Assembly (NCBI GenBank): GCA_025363655.1
Contig: JANYDK010000101.1
Coordinates: forward strand, 1 to 47,825
Direction of reading: 5' to 3'
Source: Deltaproteobacteria bacterium
GTDB lineage: Bacteria; Myxococcota_A; Polyangia; Polyangiales; JADJMO01
Length of the DNA stretch: 47,825 nucleotides
The position numbers and the translations under genes are program-made. This document shows positions 27,024 through 35,437 of this stretch, piece by piece. The first letter of the stretch is position 1. Every line of letters starts with the position of its first letter. The notes under the pieces were generated by a model that saw only the letters and a list, made by a program, of their open reading frames with translations, was not told the origin of the DNA and made no database searches.

Positions 27024-27431
27024 CTACGGCTTCTTCGACGCCGCGCAGGCAACGACGACGCGGGTCTGACGCGCGGCCACGACCTGCGCAATGGATCCGT
27101 CGTACGTCGGCGGTCGACGCCAGCCGTCGAATGGCGTCGCCGCACGCTCGATCGCGTTCGCTCGGTCGGCGTCGAGGACGCCGCAGCCGACGAGCCACGC
27201 AAGCGTGTCGAGAAAGTCGAGCGTGACGACGCCGACGCCCGCGGCCTCTTTCGCTGCGGCGTTATCGTAAGTGACGAACGGCAGGCATCTCCCTCGAGCC
27301 TGCTCGTCCAGGCAAACTGCGAGGGACTCGGCCTCGCCGAGGTCTTTCGTCGAAAAGCGCCCACCGCGAATGCGACTGAAGTGATCCCACACCGGCAGAC
27401 CTGGATGGACGCGGTGCACTTCCGCGTGCAA
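27024..27431 (-). CDS. PIN-like domain fragment, N-terminal strand missing
   Basis: From a TTG at 27431 the frame gives 135 aa. FSTKDLGEAESLAVCLDE and PFVTYDNAAAKEAAGVGV match the second and third acidic motifs of the PIN ribonuclease fold. The first acidic strand (typically xxDxN near the N-terminus) is absent. The frame is open upstream only to a TGA at 27493-27495, with no ATG/GTG/TTG able to supply the missing strand. The gene may be truncated, or the active start may lie in another frame through a frameshift. It is the last gene after the ImmA/IrrE gene (42 bp gap). PIN proteins are often toxins; activity here is doubtful. Confidence 0.55.
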   Translation of the reverse strand: MHAEVHRVHPGLPVWDHFSRIRGGRFSTKDLGEAESLAVCLDEQARGRCLPFVTYDNAAAKEAAGVGVVTLDFLDTLAWLVGCGVLDADRANAIERAATPFDGWRRPPTYDGSIAQVVAARQTRVVVACAASKKP

Positions 27432-27472
27432 ATCGAGAAAGGCGTTCCGTGCCCGAGGCCGGAAACGCGGGG

Positions 27473-28642
27473 CTACAGCGCGCGGTGCTCATGGTCGATG
27501 TCCACTTGTCGCTCGGCCAAGAGATCGCGCCAAGCATGGGACAAATCGAGATCGAGGAGCTCACGCCAGCGCCCAACGGTGATGTCACCGCGCGCGAGCG
27601 CGAGCGTCGCGAGCTCGAGCACCTCGCCACGTCGTTCGATCGCCACGCTCGCTTCCGCGGGCGTGGGCCGATGCTCCATGTCGTCTTCGCCCGACTGATC
27701 GTGCGAGGTGAGCCCGCGATGCGCCACGACGTCTTCGGCAGTCCAATAGCGGCACGTCACCAGATGCCAGCCCAAGGCCTCGACGCCCATCCCGAAGTGC
27801 GCCGACAGCGAAAGGAGATGCTGTCGATTCGGCTTCTCGTGCTGACGCAACCCACGCTCTTCGAGGAAGCGACGAACGGCATGTCGCGGCGCCAGAAAGT
27901 GCGCAGCAAACGCATTCGCTCTCTGCTCGAAGCCCGCCTTCGACTCGGTACGAGCTTCGACCAGGCCGATCGACTGAGCTCGGCTCCCGTCGAAAAGAGC
28001 GTGGGCCAACTCGTGAGCAAACGTCATGCGGAGAGCGGTGGTCTTTCCACCGCGCGCGCGCACGTTCGCCGCAGCGCATTTCTCGCCGTTGGACGAGCGC
28101 CACATCAAACCGTCCACGTCGCTGGTGCCGAGATCGCAGAGGAAGGTGGCAACGCCGAGCCGCTTCATCGCAGCGCGCACGGATGCGATCGGTTCGAGCG
28201 AGTGTCCGATGCAATCGCGCGCATTCGATGCCAGCTCTTCGGCTTGCTGAACGACGTTCTCGGCGATCGCCGTCGGGGCCAGACAAGCCGTCGCATCACC
28301 GCTCGGAATTTGGAGCAGCTCGGCCAAACCGACACGAGCGCGCGCTGCAGCCGCGAGCCGAAGGAGGCCCTCACGAAGGAGCGCCGGCTCGATTCGATCG
28401 GGGGAGCTCTTGAAGGCGGCGGCTGGGGCGATCCAAAATGCGACGCCGTTCAACAAGTCGTCGAGCGTCCCGCCGAGGCTCGCCGCGATCGACGAGAAGT
28501 CGGAGACATCGGCCTCGCCTCGTTCAGCCGCGTCCACGACATCGAGCTCGATGCGCGCTCGTCGTGCGAGATCGTCCTTCGAGAGGGACCATGCCTCACG
28601 AGCTTCACGGACGAGACGTCCAAGCTCGGCCGGGGGAACCAT
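27473..28642 (-). CDS. XRE-family regulator fused to ImmA/IrrE metallopeptidase
   Basis: The product is 389 aa from ATG 28642; a GTG at 28648 is two codons earlier. The N-terminal XRE helix-turn-helix (LGRLVREAREAWSLSKDDLA) covers about residues 5-65. A central zinc peptidase domain carries the HExxH motif in RMTFAHELAHALFDGS and further His residues. This is the COG2856/ImmA class that cleaves repressors or antitoxins, often in mobile or defence islands. The last 70 residues (EASVAIERRGEVLELATLAL) are a separate helical region of unknown fold. It lies 39 bp downstream of addA and upstream of the PIN-like gene, so it may act as the antitoxin-like or regulatory part of a pair. Confidence 0.85.
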   Translation of the reverse strand: MVPPAELGRLVREAREAWSLSKDDLARRARIELDVVDAAERGEADVSDFSSIAASLGGTLDDLLNGVAFWIAPAAAFKSSPDRIEPALLREGLLRLAAAARARVGLAELLQIPSGDATACLAPTAIAENVVQQAEELASNARDCIGHSLEPIASVRAAMKRLGVATFLCDLGTSDVDGLMWRSSNGEKCAAANVRARGGKTTALRMTFAHELAHALFDGSRAQSIGLVEARTESKAGFEQRANAFAAHFLAPRHAVRRFLEERGLRQHEKPNRQHLLSLSAHFGMGVEALGWHLVTCRYWTAEDVVAHRGLTSHDQSGEDDMEHRPTPAEASVAIERRGEVLELATLALARGDITVGRWRELLDLDLSHAWRDLLAERQVDIDHEHRAL

Positions 28643-28687
28643 CGTCACGAAATAGCACCTATTTTGCGCGCGTCCAAACGACGGGCA

Positions 28688-31600
28688 CTACCCGACTCGC
28701 ACGACTCCCCCGCCGATCGAGAAGTGAATCCACTTCCCCACCACTACGGCCCGCGCCATCTCCAGAACCTGCGCGTACGCCTGAAGCTGCGGCGCCAGCT
28801 CGCGCGCCTTCTCGCTCCAGCGCTCCGAGGGCCCGGGAAAGCTCTTGTGATCGATGACCACGAGCCCCTCGTCGGTCTCGAGCAGCAGGTCGATGGTGCC
28901 ACGAACGCGCCGCGCCCCGCCGGGAAGCTCGACGAGCGCCGAGACCGGATACTCGGGGTGCCAAATGGCGTTCGGCCAACGACGGACAATCCATTCTCGC
29001 AGTCGATCGCCCGCAGCGAGGAGCGCTTCCACGGAGAGGATGGCCGAGGACTCCGACGCAGCAAGGATTCGGCTAGCACGAAGCCGTCGCCGATCGTCCG
29101 TCGTCACGTCGGTGTCCGCTGCGAGAAACGAGTGGAGAGCATCGCCCACGACGTTCCACTCCACGTCTTCAGAGCGACCGAGGGGAAGACGCGGACCGAT
29201 TCTCTCGGTCTCTTGGACTTCAGCAGTCGCGAGCTCTGGCCAGTCGGTCGACGCGGCTGAAGGCGAGATCCAATAGGAGAGTTGGCCTCCGAGGCTCTCG
29301 TCGCGATTCCGTGTTGCGAACCAGACGCGCGAGACGTCCTCGGCGAGACGGACGGGCGGATCACTCCCGAGGCCGAGCAGCCTCCAGCGCACACGTTCCC
29401 GCCGGAGCTCTCCGGTCGGTCCGCGTAAGACCAACTCCGCGTTACCGTTGCCGTCGGCGGCAGTTGGAAGCGTGACGAGCGGCCCTGCGGCATCACGAAG
29501 CTCGTTCAGCCACTCAGCCTTCGCACCGTTGCTTCCGGCGCGTGCAGCGAGAATGAGGTGATCGCGCGCTCTCGTGAATCCGACGTAGAGCAGCCGAGTG
29601 CGCTCACGCTGCTCTCGGCGTGTCACGGCGACGCCGGTTGCCGACTGTTCGGCCCGGTCACCGAGCGGCGCGGTGTGACCGGCGAAGGGCCAGGGCCAAT
29701 ATCGAATCCATCGACCGGCCAGCGGCTCGTCGGGGTCGAAGACCTCGCGATCGGTCTCGGGGCTCACTTCGAATGCATCCCGACGCGTCGAGCGGTCGAG
29801 ACTTCCGAGGATCACCACCGGCCACTCGAGGCCCTTGGCCTTGTGATAGGTGGCGATGGTCACGCCGTGACCTTCGGCGCTGACATGCTGGTCATCGCTC
29901 GCGCGCTCTTCGTCGCGCACCAGTCGGCGCTCGCTCGCCTCGTCGAGGAAGCGCACGAGGCCCGCCAGCGTCGCCGCCTCGTGCATGTGCGTGCATCGCT
30001 CTTCGTACTTCGCCGTGAGTGCCCGGAGCGCGTCGATGTTGCCGACTCGTTGCTCGGGATTGGGCCATCGACGACAGATGGCGACGACATCCATCGCGTG
30101 CAGTACCCGGTCGAGAGATTCGGACGGCGCCATGGTCTCGCTGTCGGAGCGCAGCCGGGTCAACCGCTCCTCCAGCGTGGGGACCAGCCGTTCATGGGAA
30201 ACGCTGGCCGTGAGACGCGCGTCGAGCCAGGCGTCCGGCCCGAGCCCGTCGAAATCGAGCATCGCCTCGAGGGTCGCCACCGAGACGGTGTCGTGGCGAT
30301 CGAGCACCACGCCGAGTGCCGCGCGAACCAACGTGCCTTCTGGCGTCGACATCAATTCCGTGCGTGCAACCGTCGCCGGAATGCCGCGTCGACCGAGCGC
30401 AATGGTCAGTCGCGACGCCTCGGCATTGGTGGCCACCAGAACTGCGACGTCTCCGGCACGAAGAGAGCGAACCTCGCCGTTCCAGCGGTCGACCGTCGGC
30501 GTCTCGCCCGGCGCCGCGAGAAGTTGCCGAACGCCTTCCGCGAGCGCCTCCGACTCGCCGGCAGCGTTCGTCACCGCGAGCGACCACACACCAAACGGGG
30601 AAAGGTCGGACAGTGCCGGTGGAGAGGGCCTCTTGGCAGTGACGACGACATCGGGCGGAGACGCGAAGGCCGCTGCAAACAAATGCGAACACGCGTCGAC
30701 CAATTCGGGTCGTGAGCGCCAATTGAACGCGAGCCTCTGCACGTCGCCGCCTTCGCGCCCCACCCACGTCGTCACCGACTCCATCAACCCTGGGTCGGCA
30801 CCGGCAAACTCGAAAATGCATTGCTTTCGATCGCCCACCCACGTCGAACGACCGACGATTCGATGGAGTCGCGTGAAAAGAGCGAGTTGAATCGGGCTCG
30901 TATCTTGAAGCTCGTCGACGACGAGGAGACGTAATCGACTTTGCAGCTCGTCCGCGACCGCGTCTTCGTCGAGCAGCGACAAGGCACGATCGATCATGTC
31001 GACGTAGTCGACGACCCGACGATGACGCTTCCAGCCGTCGTATGCCTCGAGACCGAGCCGTGCGGCCTCGAAGATCAGGGCCGTCACCTCGCCGAGGTCG
31101 TCGTGAAGACGAGGATGACTCTCCACGCTCGACGCCAGTGCCACCAACTCGGCGACGACGGGGCGAACCGCCTTCGCCGGTGCCAGCTTCGCGAGCTTGA
31201 TCCACGTCGGCCAGGGGAGCGGTCCCCGCTTCGCCTCCGCGAGCGCCTCTTCGACGATGGCACGCGCGAGCTTGGTGTTCTGCTTGCCGTCCTCGATCGA
31301 CGCGAGGCGGGCAGCGGCATCCTCGATGGCGGCAAAGATCGATTGATCGAGGCGCACGCCGTCGGGAACCGCGATGGGTAGCAGCGCGAGCATTCCGGCC
31401 ATCGAGCGTTGCCCCATGGCATGAAGGCGATCGGGCGCGATTCGATTCGTCCGCGCGAGCGTCATGATGTCTTGGACGGGGGTCAGCCAATCGAATTGTC
31501 GCGTAATGGGATTGAGCCGGAGCTGGAGACGCCGAGACAGTATGTCGATGCGTTCGCGCAGGCTCGACGGCAATCCCCATTCGAGGGCTTCGCGCAGCCA

Positions 31601-31963
31601 CCGGGCGTCATCCCCCGACAAGACGTCGACCTTCGGCGACAGTCCAGCATCGAGGGCCAGCTCCTGAACGAAGCGAAGACACACCGAGTGCACCGTTCCG
31701 AGGTAGGCCAAGGGCAGCGTGTGCGCGCGGTCGTAGGCACCCACGTCCAGGAGCCTCTTGCGAATGCGTGCGCCGAGCTCACCGGCCGCTCGTCGCGTAT
31801 AGGTCACCGCCGTGAGTTGCTCCGGCGAGATCGAATTGGGTTCGGCGGGATCGACCGCGCGACCGACCTCGTCCGTGATGCGGTGAGTCTTGCCACTTCC
31901 AGCGCTGGCGCCGACGAGCGTGAGACCACGCGCGGAGCTTGTCGTGCCTGTCTGCGCGCTCAC
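28688..31963 (-). CDS. addA: AddA-type UvrD helicase with C-terminal nuclease
   Basis: The product is 1091 aa from GTG 31963, chosen because it overlaps the addB-like stop (GTGA). Walker A is GASAGSGKT at residues 18-26. Other UvrD motifs are VVDELQDTSPIQL, AFNWRSRPELV, TYHKAKGLEWPVVILG and LYVGFTRARDHLIL. A C-terminal PD-(D/E)XK domain has RGTIDLLLETDEGLVVIDHKSF and LQAYAQV. This is the AddA/RecB architecture used for end resection at double-strand breaks. In other bacteria RecBCD or AddAB also generates fragments used by CRISPR adaptation, which fits the neighbouring type I-G system; the link here is inference. It is co-translated with the next gene upstream. Confidence 0.9.
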   Translation of the reverse strand: MSAQTGTTSSARGLTLVGASAGSGKTHRITDEVGRAVDPAEPNSISPEQLTAVTYTRRAAGELGARIRKRLLDVGAYDRAHTLPLAYLGTVHSVCLRFVQELALDAGLSPKVDVLSGDDARWLREALEWGLPSSLRERIDILSRRLQLRLNPITRQFDWLTPVQDIMTLARTNRIAPDRLHAMGQRSMAGMLALLPIAVPDGVRLDQSIFAAIEDAAARLASIEDGKQNTKLARAIVEEALAEAKRGPLPWPTWIKLAKLAPAKAVRPVVAELVALASSVESHPRLHDDLGEVTALIFEAARLGLEAYDGWKRHRRVVDYVDMIDRALSLLDEDAVADELQSRLRLLVVDELQDTSPIQLALFTRLHRIVGRSTWVGDRKQCIFEFAGADPGLMESVTTWVGREGGDVQRLAFNWRSRPELVDACSHLFAAAFASPPDVVVTAKRPSPPALSDLSPFGVWSLAVTNAAGESEALAEGVRQLLAAPGETPTVDRWNGEVRSLRAGDVAVLVATNAEASRLTIALGRRGIPATVARTELMSTPEGTLVRAALGVVLDRHDTVSVATLEAMLDFDGLGPDAWLDARLTASVSHERLVPTLEERLTRLRSDSETMAPSESLDRVLHAMDVVAICRRWPNPEQRVGNIDALRALTAKYEERCTHMHEAATLAGLVRFLDEASERRLVRDEERASDDQHVSAEGHGVTIATYHKAKGLEWPVVILGSLDRSTRRDAFEVSPETDREVFDPDEPLAGRWIRYWPWPFAGHTAPLGDRAEQSATGVAVTRREQRERTRLLYVGFTRARDHLILAARAGSNGAKAEWLNELRDAAGPLVTLPTAADGNGNAELVLRGPTGELRRERVRWRLLGLGSDPPVRLAEDVSRVWFATRNRDESLGGQLSYWISPSAASTDWPELATAEVQETERIGPRLPLGRSEDVEWNVVGDALHSFLAADTDVTTDDRRRLRASRILAASESSAILSVEALLAAGDRLREWIVRRWPNAIWHPEYPVSALVELPGGARRVRGTIDLLLETDEGLVVIDHKSFPGPSERWSEKARELAPQLQAYAQVLEMARAVVVGKWIHFSIGGGVVRVG

Positions 31964-34752
31964 GAGAATCCCTCCCAGCGCTTGCCGCAAATGGCATCGA
32001 ACGCGCAGTAGTCGCAGGCGTGCTTCTTTTCGAGCTCGAGATGGTCGTCGACTTCCCCGGGTGGGACGCCGAGGGTCTCGAGCATCGGCAATGCGCAGGA
32101 CACCCCGCCGACCGGGATGCGTCCTGATGCGAGAAATTGCTCGACGCGATCGACGGTCCGCTCGAGCCTCGGCCAAGTGCCCTCGAGAGACGGCGCGCCG
32201 TCGAGCGGACGAACCTCCACGAATATGGGCTCGCAGGTGTAGGCGTGGCCTCGCTTCAGAGAGAAGTAGCCGGCACGAGGAACCCGCATCGCGCCGGTCG
32301 AGAGTTTTCGCGAAACGACGTAGGCGGCCAACTGGATCGATCGGCCGTGCATCAGCAAATCACGATAGCGAGAGCTACCCCACTTGAGGTCGAGCACGAC
32401 CTCGGCACCGTCCGCGCCTCGAAGCAGAAGATCGAGATCACCGACCAGCTTCCGCCCACGCCAATCCACTTCGACGTGAAACTCGACATCGACGACGCGG
32501 AGCTGCGCGTTCCCGAGCAATGAGGAGAGTCTCGTCAGCGAGCGCTCCAGGCCCGCGGCGATCTGCGCGAGCTCGAAGGTCATTCCTGGTCGACGAAGCA
32601 CCGAAGCCTCTTCCGTCAAGAGTCGCTCGAACACATCGGTGAACCGCACGGCGACTTCAGCGGGCGTCGAAAGGGCGCCCTGCTCGTGCAGTTTTTCGAC
32701 CACCCTATGCGCGAGCGTCCCGTGGAGTTGGGGACCCTTCGGGATCGACACGAGATTGCCAGACCGTAGTCGAATGCCGCGACCAAGCACCGAGCGCAGC
32801 GGACAGCTCACCAGCTCTTCGAGGCTACTGGCACTGTATTCGAGAGAAGGCGGCACCGAACCGGCATCGACGCGCCACTCGCCGCGCGCTTCGGGGAGCT
32901 CGAGTGGCTTGGAGGTGACGAGTGGAACAGCGGCGTCGCTGGCAATGGAAACGCCTTCGCGACGAAGGAGATCGCGTACCTCGACCGTCACGCGCGCGAG
33001 TTTTTCGTCGCGTCCGAGTCGCGCCATGATCTCGTGAACGATCGGATGCGCAGAGGGCGCCTCGCCGCGCGCGCGCCGTGGCACCACCAACACCAAGCGC
33101 TTTCGTGCGGCGAGGACCGCTCGTCGCCACGATTCTCCTTCGGCCGACAATCGCGCGGCGATGTCAGCCAGTACGACGTTCGCGCCTCGCAAGGCTTCGA
33201 CCTCTCGCACACGCCACGGACGGGGTCGGGGTCGCCACGCCGTGTCTTCGATGCAATGCCACCAGACGATGGTGTCGCGCGCGGCCCGGAGCATGTTCGG
33301 TGCATCGGCCGCATCGAGCCGCCCCGCCTCTTCGGGAGACACCTCGAGTGAATGCCTCGAAGAGACTTGATCGAGGAGCAACCTCGCGTCGACCAGATCG
33401 AGGATGTCACGGGAGTCGTGCTCGAGCGACTGGCGAAAGGCCCGAGCTCGCGCCATCGCGGCGCCCGTGACGGGAATCTGTGAGATGGCATAGGCGGAGC
33501 CGAGCCAGGTGAGGACGCGATCGGCGATGGAGCTCAAAGCAGCGCGTGGTGCGCCGGTACGCGCCGAGTGACCCGGCATCTCGAACCACACTTCGATCTT
33601 CTCGAGCGTCTCGCGCGCGCGATCCTCACTGCCCGGATGCAACTCGTCGCCGACGCGAAGCCGCTCTGCGATGGTTTCCTTGCCTTGCCGCCACGGCCGC
33701 CCACCGATGCCCGGCGCCTTCGCCAGTGCCCGCGCGAGCGTGTTGCCGACGAAGCCGTGGAACGGGCCGTGCGGAAGGGTGAGCAGCTCGAGTACGCGAT
33801 ACGGATCGCGCGGCTCGAACGCGAGCTCGATCGCCAGCGGGAGGACTTGAAGCATTGGGCGCCACGCGGCCTCCGAATCGAGGCCTTGGCTGCCGAGACC
33901 TGCAGCGACGAGCGCGCCGTCGAGCGCGGAGACGTCGCCGCCGCGCAGCACGACTGCCCGAGAGTCGCGCCAAGTCTGGAGGAGCGCCGCGACGGCTGGC
34001 GCCAACTCCCAAGACGTCTCGCCACGCAGCACGATGAAGGAGCCGTCGCCACGCAATGCCGTCTCGGCGCGGGCGTCTCCGCGGAGAGCGGCTTGCACGC
34101 GCGCCAAGTCGTCGTCGGTTGCGCGTGCGGCGAACGAGGGCGATGCGTGACGGACGTCGACGCCGCGTTCGGCCAGCAGGCGAAAGACACGCTGCCACCT
34201 GCCGGGCCATGCCGTCGGCGGTTCGGCGAGGTGAAGAGCGTCGAACGGTTGGGCAGTCGTCGACGGAAGCTCGGCTTCGACGATCCGTAGGCGATCAGCG
34301 TCGCCAGGAGGGAGAGCGGCGTCGAAGTTGTCGAGGCCTTCGAGGTTCGTGAACGTCGCGAGGCGCTCACCGCCGTCGACGATGGGGTCGCCGTTCCATC
34401 CGGCGGCGACGAGCTCGTCACGCATCGCGAGAAGCGAGGAAGCCGTACCGAGTCGGTCGATCGCGAAGGAGCGCGCGTAGAACGGAGGATTGTTCGGTTG
34501 CGCGAGGAGGTGATCGAGCCGGCGCGCGAAGTGTTGGATGCGGAGGGACTCGCCGACCTCGGGCGTCGGCAAGCCGAGTCGGAGCTCGAGGTTGGCGAGG
34601 AGGGCCGGCGGGTTCCAGACCGGGGTGCCGAGGGAGGCGGGAGAGAGCGAGAGGTCGTTGTGTTCAGTGAGGGAGGAGCCGGAGAAGGAGAGGCCGACGA
34701 GGGGGGTGAGGGTTAGGCGTGCGTTGCCCGCCTGCACGCCTGGCCGGTTCAC
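31960..34752 (-). CDS. addB: AddB-type PD-(D/E)XK nuclease with FeS cluster
   Basis: The product is 930 aa, start GTG 34752. The C-terminal domain has GDLDLLL...EVVLDLKWGSSRYRD and IQLAAYVV, i.e. Asp, Asp-Leu-Lys and Gln-x3-Tyr of the nuclease fold. A first Cys in LEELVSCPLRSVLGRG and a late CDYCAFDAICG triplet form the 4-Cys pattern of AddB iron-sulfur nucleases. No GxxGxGKT Walker A is seen in the N-terminus, so it may lack the helicase activity of classical AddB. The middle is a long helical region of unknown match. It is the first gene of the addB-addA-immA-pin block and divergent from uma2 by 14 bp. Confidence 0.82.
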   Translation of the reverse strand: MNRPGVQAGNARLTLTPLVGLSFSGSSLTEHNDLSLSPASLGTPVWNPPALLANLELRLGLPTPEVGESLRIQHFARRLDHLLAQPNNPPFYARSFAIDRLGTASSLLAMRDELVAAGWNGDPIVDGGERLATFTNLEGLDNFDAALPPGDADRLRIVEAELPSTTAQPFDALHLAEPPTAWPGRWQRVFRLLAERGVDVRHASPSFAARATDDDLARVQAALRGDARAETALRGDGSFIVLRGETSWELAPAVAALLQTWRDSRAVVLRGGDVSALDGALVAAGLGSQGLDSEAAWRPMLQVLPLAIELAFEPRDPYRVLELLTLPHGPFHGFVGNTLARALAKAPGIGGRPWRQGKETIAERLRVGDELHPGSEDRARETLEKIEVWFEMPGHSARTGAPRAALSSIADRVLTWLGSAYAISQIPVTGAAMARARAFRQSLEHDSRDILDLVDARLLLDQVSSRHSLEVSPEEAGRLDAADAPNMLRAARDTIVWWHCIEDTAWRPRPRPWRVREVEALRGANVVLADIAARLSAEGESWRRAVLAARKRLVLVVPRRARGEAPSAHPIVHEIMARLGRDEKLARVTVEVRDLLRREGVSIASDAAVPLVTSKPLELPEARGEWRVDAGSVPPSLEYSASSLEELVSCPLRSVLGRGIRLRSGNLVSIPKGPQLHGTLAHRVVEKLHEQGALSTPAEVAVRFTDVFERLLTEEASVLRRPGMTFELAQIAAGLERSLTRLSSLLGNAQLRVVDVEFHVEVDWRGRKLVGDLDLLLRGADGAEVVLDLKWGSSRYRDLLMHGRSIQLAAYVVSRKLSTGAMRVPRAGYFSLKRGHAYTCEPIFVEVRPLDGAPSLEGTWPRLERTVDRVEQFLASGRIPVGGVSCALPMLETLGVPPGEVDDHLELEKKHACDYCAFDAICGKRWEGFS

Positions 34753-34766
34753 GCTAAACTCGCGGC

Positions 34767-35372
34767 GTGGCTGGAAATGTCGCCTCGCGAACCCTCATGA
34801 CCCCTGCCGAATATCGCGTGATGGAGCGTGACGCGTCGGAGAAGCACATCCTTTGGAACGGCGAGGTGTTCCCCATGTCCGGCCCGTCGTTCGCGATGGC
34901 TGGGGCCTCCGTTGCGCACAACCGGCTCGTCGCTGCGCTGCTCCTCGCGGTCGGTCGCGCGCTGCGTGGAAAGAACTGTGAGGCGCTGCCGTCGGACATG
35001 CGCGTTTGGATTCCGTCTGTCGCCGGCTACGTCTACCCCGACGTCAGCGTCGCGTGTGCCCCGCTCGATCTCGAGAGGCTCGACGGCGTCGAGACGTTGA
35101 AGAATCCTCGCGTCGTCGTCGAGGTGCTGTCGGAGTCGAGCGAGGCTTTCGATCGGGGCGCGAAGTTCGATGGGTATCGGAGCGTGGAGTCGCTCGAGGA
35201 GTACGTGTTGGTGTCGAGCGTGAGGCGCGAGGTCGATCACTTCGTGCGGCAAGCGGATGGTGCGTGGCTGCTGCGGGCGTATCGAGGGAGTGACGTGGTG
35301 CGGATTGGGGTGGTGGGGGTGGAGTTGGGGATGGACGAGTTGTATGAGCGGGTGGGGGCAGAGGGGGCGTAG
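34767..35372 (+). CDS. Uma2-family PD-(D/E)XK endonuclease
   Basis: The product is 201 aa from GTG 34767; an ATG at 34797 (MTPAEYRVMERD) is a common alternative start in this family. The Uma2 pattern includes DASEKHILWNGEVFPMSG, YVYPDVSVAC (Asp), NPRVVVEVLSESSEAFDRG (Glu-x-Leu) and KFDGYRSVESLEEYVLV. This fold belongs to PD-(D/E)XK nucleases; many family members are expanded in cyanobacteria and myxobacteria without known function. It is divergent from addB and followed by the second paired palindrome. Confidence 0.85.
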   Translation: MAGNVASRTLMTPAEYRVMERDASEKHILWNGEVFPMSGPSFAMAGASVAHNRLVAALLLAVGRALRGKNCEALPSDMRVWIPSVAGYVYPDVSVACAPLDLERLDGVETLKNPRVVVEVLSESSEAFDRGAKFDGYRSVESLEEYVLVSSVRREVDHFVRQADGAWLLRAYRGSDVVRIGVVGVELGMDELYERVGAEGA

Positions 35373-35387
35373 ACGGGCGAGGCGGAG

Positions 35388-35425
35388 TTCCAGCCGGCTG
35401 GAAGTGGAGTGCCAGCCGGCTGGAA
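35388..35425. repeat. 38-bp paired palindrome element, copy 2
   Basis: The same arrangement as copy 1, with two CCAGCCGGCTGG dyads 22 bp apart and only the spacer (GTGGAGTG versus GTCCAGTG) differing. It lies between two convergent genes, 15 bp after the uma2 stop and 12 bp before the csb2 stop. It marks the left edge of the cas block. Confidence 0.93.
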
Positions 35426-35437
35426 ATCCAACAGCGT

